Positions 60,289-64,000 of a stretch of DNA of 64,000 nt are shown here, in pieces. Position 1 is the stretch's first letter; each line of letters begins with the position of its first letter. Under the pieces are notes generated by a model that was given only the letters and a program-made list of their open reading frames with translations, was not told where the DNA came from and did not search any database. The DNA comes from Solibacillus sp. FSL H8-0538 (lineage in GTDB: Bacteria > Bacillota > Bacilli > Bacillales_A > Planococcaceae), in the NCBI RefSeq assembly GCF_038003525.1, contig NZ_JBBOPI010000001.1, forward strand, positions 425,001 to 489,000, read 5' to 3'. The position numbers and the translations under genes were made by a program.

Positions 60289-61242
60289 TCAAACATAAGC
60301 CAAACACCCTTCATTTATTTTATAACAACTCGCCTCAATCTTCTTACAGTTCCGTTTCACATTCGCGACAGCATCAGAAAGTTCTGCTTCATTTTTAAAC
60401 GTATAATGCTCGTTCGTAACAACGGCAATTGAAAGCGTCATCTCAGAGAAGACCACCTCATTACCATCGCGGTTTTTCACCATAATCGGATTCACTAAAT
60501 GTGTTTCATCATAAAATTGCGCTATGCCTGCATCAAAATGCTCGATGATCCCTTCACACAACGGACCTGCATTGTAGTGCGGCACAATCGCAACGAAATC
60601 ATCACCGCCAATATGGCCTAAAAAATAGTCGGGCTGGGCGATATGCTGCTTTAGTATTTGGGTTAAATAAAGGAGGACCTTATCTCCGCGGTTAAAGCCG
60701 TACAGATCATTAAATACTTTAAAGCGGTCTAAATCGAAATAAATAAAGCTGTACGCGGGCTGCTGTAGAATGTCCTCAATTTTTTTATCAATTAAGTGAT
60801 TACCTGGCAATGAACTAAGCGGATTAAGGAAGCTAGCAAACTCGACTTGTGTTTCTGCAAGCTTTAATAACAGAGACCGGACACTAACGATGCCAACGAA
60901 TTGCTCCTCTTTCGTCACGATAATATCATCGTACAAATCTTCTTCAATACGTGCCATTGCAAGCGTGCTAACCTCCGTGATTGGCTGATAGAAATCCACA
61001 ATAAGTGGGTTCGGTTTTGCAATCAGCTTATTGGTACGGCCCATATACAAGTTATAGCCGTATAATGTACCGATTTTTTGATAAAAATGTGCGCGGGGAA
61101 TATGGCCAACCGGTTTATGATCCTGCAGTACAACAATCCCGCGTAGTGTAGGATTGTTCACGAACGTTTCATTTATTTCCTTATTTTTTACTTCCTCGTC
61201 GATCCAATCGGCCAGTTCGATAATTTCACCAATATTTGTCAT
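60289..61242 (-). CDS. GGDEF-domain protein with N-terminal CBS-like region
   Basis: A 317-residue cytoplasmic protein. Residues about 1-140 have paired CBS-like sequence (LRGIVVLQDHKPVGHIPRAH near 33-52, then DIIVTKEEQFVGIVSVRSLL near 110-129). Residues about 155-310 are a GGDEF domain with FIYFDLDRFKVFND and signature HIGGDDF near 222-228. The Glu-to-Asp change in the signature (GGDDF) may lower or abolish cyclase activity. It lies 27 nt downstream of the EAL gene, so the pair is an operon combining c-di-GMP synthesis or sensing with degradation. Confidence 0.85.
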   Translation of the reverse strand: MTNIGEIIELADWIDEEVKNKEINETFVNNPTLRGIVVLQDHKPVGHIPRAHFYQKIGTLYGYNLYMGRTNKLIAKPNPLIVDFYQPITEVSTLAMARIEEDLYDDIIVTKEEQFVGIVSVRSLLLKLAETQVEFASFLNPLSSLPGNHLIDKKIEDILQQPAYSFIYFDLDRFKVFNDLYGFNRGDKVLLYLTQILKQHIAQPDYFLGHIGGDDFVAIVPHYNAGPLCEGIIEHFDAGIAQFYDETHLVNPIMVKNRDGNEVVFSEMTLSIAVVTNEHYTFKNEAELSDAVANVKRNCKKIEASCYKINEGCLAYV

Positions 61243-61269
61243 GTTATCGCCACCTTCAATTAGTCAAAA

Positions 61270-62130
61270 TCAAGATATCATAGGACTATGGGCAAGGAGT
61301 AGTTGTTCGTTTGGGCGACCGAGCGCATAGCCTTGCGCATAGTGAACACCCGCTTGTTTAATAAAATGAAATTCCTCGATGCGCTCAATTCCTTCTGCGA
61401 TGACTTTTGTGCCGGACTGCTGGGCGTAATGTAAAATGACTGATAATAACTGCTGCTGGGCAATCTCCATATCAATGTTTTGAATGAGTGAGCGATCAAT
61501 TTTAATGAATTCAGGCTTTAAATAAATCAACGTTTTCAAACTATTATAGCCAGAACCAACATCATCAATGGCGATGCGGTAGCCTTGCGAGCGGTAATGT
61601 GACAGCACGCGCGAAAACTCATCGAAATCCGTCACCGCACTGCGCTCCGTTAACTCAAATACAACTTGCTGCGGCTGGATGCCTAATGATCTCAATAAGC
61701 TAAGCGTTTCTCCACTATGATAATTTTTATCGAGTAACACATTCGGATGAATATTTACGAAAAGGATAAAATTTTGATTTCTTAAATGATCGTCAAGTCG
61801 CTCCCTAAAACGATGTAGCGATAAATTACGGCAAAAGCACTCAAAAGAGAAAACCTTTTTCGTCTGCCCGACAAACTCATAAAACACGTCGGCATTGCTA
61901 AACAATGGAGAGGGAGTGGGGCGATTTAATGCCTCAAAGCCAAATGTTTCATTTTTTTCTATATCTAAAATTGGTTGGAAAAATGTATTCATCTGTTCTT
62001 TGCGCATGATTTTTTTTAATGCGAAAAGCCTTTTCATATAAAGGAAGAGACGGCTTTTGTAAGGATTGAAAAGCTTGGAATTCTCAAAAATACGAACAGT
62101 TTTTGGCGTTGTTACGGATATGGGCTTCAC
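61270..62130 (-). CDS. EAL-domain c-di-GMP phosphodiesterase
   Basis: A 286-residue protein, cytoplasmic, consisting of a 50-residue basic N-terminus and one EAL domain with all catalytic motifs: FEALNRP near 67, NIHPN near 126, ELTERSA near 159, IDDVGSGYNSL near 188, IKIDRSL near 213 and AEGIE near 247. It should hydrolyse c-di-GMP to pGpG. Start is GTG 62130 with GAAGGTG upstream. It is the first gene of a two-gene unit with the GGDEF protein. Confidence 0.9.
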   Translation of the reverse strand: MKPISVTTPKTVRIFENSKLFNPYKSRLFLYMKRLFALKKIMRKEQMNTFFQPILDIEKNETFGFEALNRPTPSPLFSNADVFYEFVGQTKKVFSFECFCRNLSLHRFRERLDDHLRNQNFILFVNIHPNVLLDKNYHSGETLSLLRSLGIQPQQVVFELTERSAVTDFDEFSRVLSHYRSQGYRIAIDDVGSGYNSLKTLIYLKPEFIKIDRSLIQNIDMEIAQQQLLSVILHYAQQSGTKVIAEGIERIEEFHFIKQAGVHYAQGYALGRPNEQLLLAHSPMIS

Positions 62131-62385
62131 ACTTGCACCTTCTTCGGTTAATAATGCTTAAATTTTATCAGAACATTGTTAGAGCAATATAAAAGTATTG
62201 TAAATTTATGTTAATTCATAAACCATTACATAGGGGAATATAACAATATTAAATTTAAATTATTACTAGTAGAAATGGCTTAAATGTGAACAAAAGATGA
62301 AAGTAAAGAGGGATTTTTCCGATAATAATGGTATATAAGTATGTAAAGAATATTTCAATCGGAATACGGAGAGGGGTGATTTGTA

Positions 62386-63216
62386 ATGAAAATTGCTAGT
62401 TTAATACATCATGTAGGAGCAGATTTTGAAGATCGAAAGCGAGCGTTGCAGCGAAAAGAAATGGGCGAGGCTTATAAAAAGAATGCTAAATACGTAGATG
62501 CTAATAAAAATCCGATGCTAAAGGCGCTGGAAAATTTACTTTCAGGAAAGACGGAAAAGGATTTACATGCGGCTGACATTGAAGCAAAGGAGCAATCAGC
62601 ACAGGAGTTAGCTGGCAATGACAAACAGCAACAGCTTGAATTGCTCGAGGTGAAGAAGGAAATTCAGCTGCTCAAGCAGACCGAGCAAAATGTTATCGCA
62701 CATGAGCAGGCACATAAGGCAGCAGGTGGAGGCGTAACAGGGGCGATTTCTTATTCCCATACAACGGGTCCTGACGAACAGCGTTACATTGTGGCTGGTG
62801 AGGTTTCTATTGATGTACCGTCTAGGTCTACAACGGATGAAACAATCGCAATTTTGGAAAAGGTCAAGCAGGCCGCACTTGCACCAGCACAACCATCCCC
62901 ACAGGATTTACGCGTAGCCGCGAGTGCAGCAGCGCAAATCCTGCAAACCAAATCCGAGTTGTCTGGTGAATTAGTGGAACAACTTGAAGAGGTGGAGCCG
63001 TTTGTGGACGAAAGCTTACAGGTCAGCATTCCGGAGCGCTTCCAAAATGAATTCCAGCGCAACGCTCAGGAGGAAACGATATTTGGCAAGGACTTAGAAA
63101 GCTTATTATTCAAGCGTACGTTCAATAAAGCGATAGCAAAGTACGCAACGCATATTGAGATGGTGAAAAATGGCTACCGCATGTTCGACGAGCCTAAGTT
63201 TTCACAAACAGCGTAA
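62386..63216 (+). CDS. putative metalloprotease, SprA-related (CJM1_0395-like)
   Basis: A 276-residue protein with an HExxH-type zinc motif HEQAH at 106-110 inside NVIAHEQAHKAAGGGVTGAI, followed by SYSHTTGPDEQRYIVAGEVS near 125-144. This block is the family core of the SprA-related domain, known mostly from Gram-negatives and of unproven function. Residues 50-105 are a charged coiled coil, and 215-276 another helical part. No signal peptide. AGAGGGG lies before ATG 62386. It is monocistronic, with its own terminator. Whether it is an active protease is inference. Confidence 0.8.
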   Translation: MKIASLIHHVGADFEDRKRALQRKEMGEAYKKNAKYVDANKNPMLKALENLLSGKTEKDLHAADIEAKEQSAQELAGNDKQQQLELLEVKKEIQLLKQTEQNVIAHEQAHKAAGGGVTGAISYSHTTGPDEQRYIVAGEVSIDVPSRSTTDETIAILEKVKQAALAPAQPSPQDLRVAASAAAQILQTKSELSGELVEQLEEVEPFVDESLQVSIPERFQNEFQRNAQEETIFGKDLESLLFKRTFNKAIAKYATHIEMVKNGYRMFDEPKFSQTA

Positions 63217-63225
63217 TTTACATGG

Positions 63226-63257
63226 AAAACTGTGTCTTGTAGGCACAGTTTTTTTTC
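63226..63257 (+). terminator. terminator of the SprA-related gene
   Basis: AAAACTGTG (63226-63234) pairs with CACAGTTTT (63244-63252), then T. Confidence 0.9.
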
Positions 63258-63349
63258 GTAGATTTTTGTTCACGTTTCTATGTACTTATGAGTCGCCTCC
63301 TTTTTTGATATACTGATACAAGAATTTTAGATAAAAAGAGGTGTAGGTT

Positions 63350-63835
63350 ATGGCAAAAAAAGTAGCAAAAACAAATGCCGTTCGTCTAATTGAGCAACAG
63401 AAAATTGCACATCAATTATTTGAATATGAAACGGATAATGGGGAGGCAGTGGATGGCATTACTGTCGCAACGAAAATCGGTCAGCCGGTGGAGCATGTTT
63501 ATAAAACATTGATCGCAACAGCAGGTAAGGGCCATTATTATGTATTCGTTATTCCAGTTGCAGCTGAGCTTAATTTAAAGGCAGCAGCGAAAGCAGTGGG
63601 TGAGAAAAAAGTTGAGCTCATTGCTGTGAAGGAACTACTCGGCTTAACAGGCTATGTGCGTGGCGGCTGTTCACCTGTAGGGATGAAGAAGCTATTCCCA
63701 ACATTCATTGATGCCTCCGCAGAAGCATTAGACTTTATCATCGTAAGCGCTGGGAAAATCGGCATGCAAATGAAGCTTAAACCAACAGATATTGCACATA
63801 TCTCCCAAGCGGCATTTGCTGAAATTACGGTATAA
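63350..63835 (+). CDS. ybaK: YbaK-type Cys-tRNA(Pro)/(Cys) deacylase
   Basis: A 161-residue protein of the YbaK/EbsC editing family, which removes Cys mischarged on tRNA(Pro). The conserved [11 protein letters not shown] start, [20 protein letters not shown] near 52-71 with the catalytic Lys, and [14 protein letters not shown] near 102-115 are all present. Start behind AAAAGAGGTG. It is followed by a trace of the GCAAGTAAA repeat within 30 nt of its stop. Confidence 0.9.
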   Translation: MAKKVAKTNAVRLIEQQKIAHQLFEYETDNGEAVDGITVATKIGQPVEHVYKTLIATAGKGHYYVFVIPVAAELNLKAAAKAVGEKKVELIAVKELLGLTGYVRGGCSPVGMKKLFPTFIDASAEALDFIIVSAGKIGMQMKLKPTDIAHISQAAFAEITV

Positions 63836-63862
63836 TTCAAAAGGCTGTTTACAATTTTGTGG

Positions 63863-63916
63863 TGCAAGTAAATTTGCTAATTGTGCAAGTAATCTTGGGA
63901 ATGTTTGCACGTAAAC
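63863..63916 (+). repeat. short trace of the GCAAGTAAA array (D)
   Basis: GCAAGTAAA at 63863, GCAAGTAAT at 63884 and GCACGTAAA near 63906, with 21-22 nt steps. The sequences between them (GCTAATTGT, GGGAATGTT) resemble units 1 and 2 of blocks in arrays B and C. Only three units remain. Confidence 0.75.
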
Positions 63917-63980
63917 CGACCAAGCAGCCTATCTTAAACAATACACTTTAGAAACACATACTTGAAAGCAGGTCTCCATC

Positions 63981-64000
63981 ATGAAAATAGCGTTCGCATG
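63981..64000 (+). CDS. possible start of a further gene, cut by the window edge
   Basis: ATG at 63981 (MKIAFA) has a weak GAAAGCAGG upstream. Only six codons are in the window, so nothing more can be said. Confidence 0.3.

Overview
The window is a low-GC chromosomal segment of a Gram-positive endospore-former-type bacterium. Gene content (bpsAB alkylpyrone genes, spx, helD, ctaB, bioDA-bioY with a BirA operator, YesM/YesN-type two-component genes, FecCD siderophore uptake, AGGAGG ribosome binding sites) and protein similarity point to Bacillales, probably Planococcaceae (Solibacillus/Lysinibacillus-like). This assignment is made from memory of protein families, not from a search. No rRNA, tRNA, prophage, complete insertion sequence or CRISPR array was found.

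Layout. 1-3592: a McrBC-like two-gene restriction system, with the first gene cut by the window edge. 3666-9738: a decayed small gene, a TPR protein, an M20/M42-type peptidase with an extra N-terminal domain, an AbrB-family membrane protein, a vWA protein, a repeat array and haem farnesyltransferase ctaB. 9893-14413: a TetR regulator, a candidate small RNA, a TPR-GGDEF protein and an M20 dipeptidase. 14666-19322: an ECF sigma factor, bpsA-bpsB, MarR and Spx-like regulators and a NERD protein. 19365-20514: a 1.15-kb repeat array. 20552-29477: an ABC-F ATPase, a small coiled-coil protein, a PseG-like protein, two oxidoreductases, an ATP-grasp protein and helD. 29821-33012: an aminotransferase, a small basic peptide coupled to a Ser/Thr kinase, and a dead LytTR/ABC locus. 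33044-41319: a YesM/YesN-type two-component system divergent from a five-gene oligopeptide/nickel-type ABC transporter. 41488-47446: bioD-bioA-bioY, an IS3 remnant and two amidohydrolases. 47768-48397: a second array of the 19-kb type. 48437-56946: a LysE exporter, a cold-shock protein, DnaA-box-like sequence, an ECF sigma locus, and a Fur-type regulated ferredoxin-NADP reductase divergent from a siderophore importer. 57133-64000: a 40-aa gene, topB, an EAL-GGDEF pair, a SprA-related putative metalloprotease and a YbaK deacylase.

The most unusual content is not protein-coding. Three loci (19365-20514, 47768-48397 and a short trace at 63863) carry a 9-nt motif, GCAAGTAAA, repeated at spacings of 21, 21, 21, 21 and 19 nt, which makes a 103-nt five-unit block that is itself tandemly repeated. 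A fourth locus (8365-8643) has a different motif, GAACGNACNAA, on the same 21/21/21/21/19 spacing. I know no name for this element. The window also holds about eight copies of a dispersed palindromic repeat and four of a longer GC-rich repeat, so intergenic regions are unusually rich in non-coding repeats.

Functional links visible in the window are: envelope or signalling lipid chemistry (bpsAB), c-di-GMP turnover (three proteins), iron acquisition under a Fur-type box, biotin synthesis under a BirA-type operator, and peptide uptake probably sensed by the adjacent two-component system.
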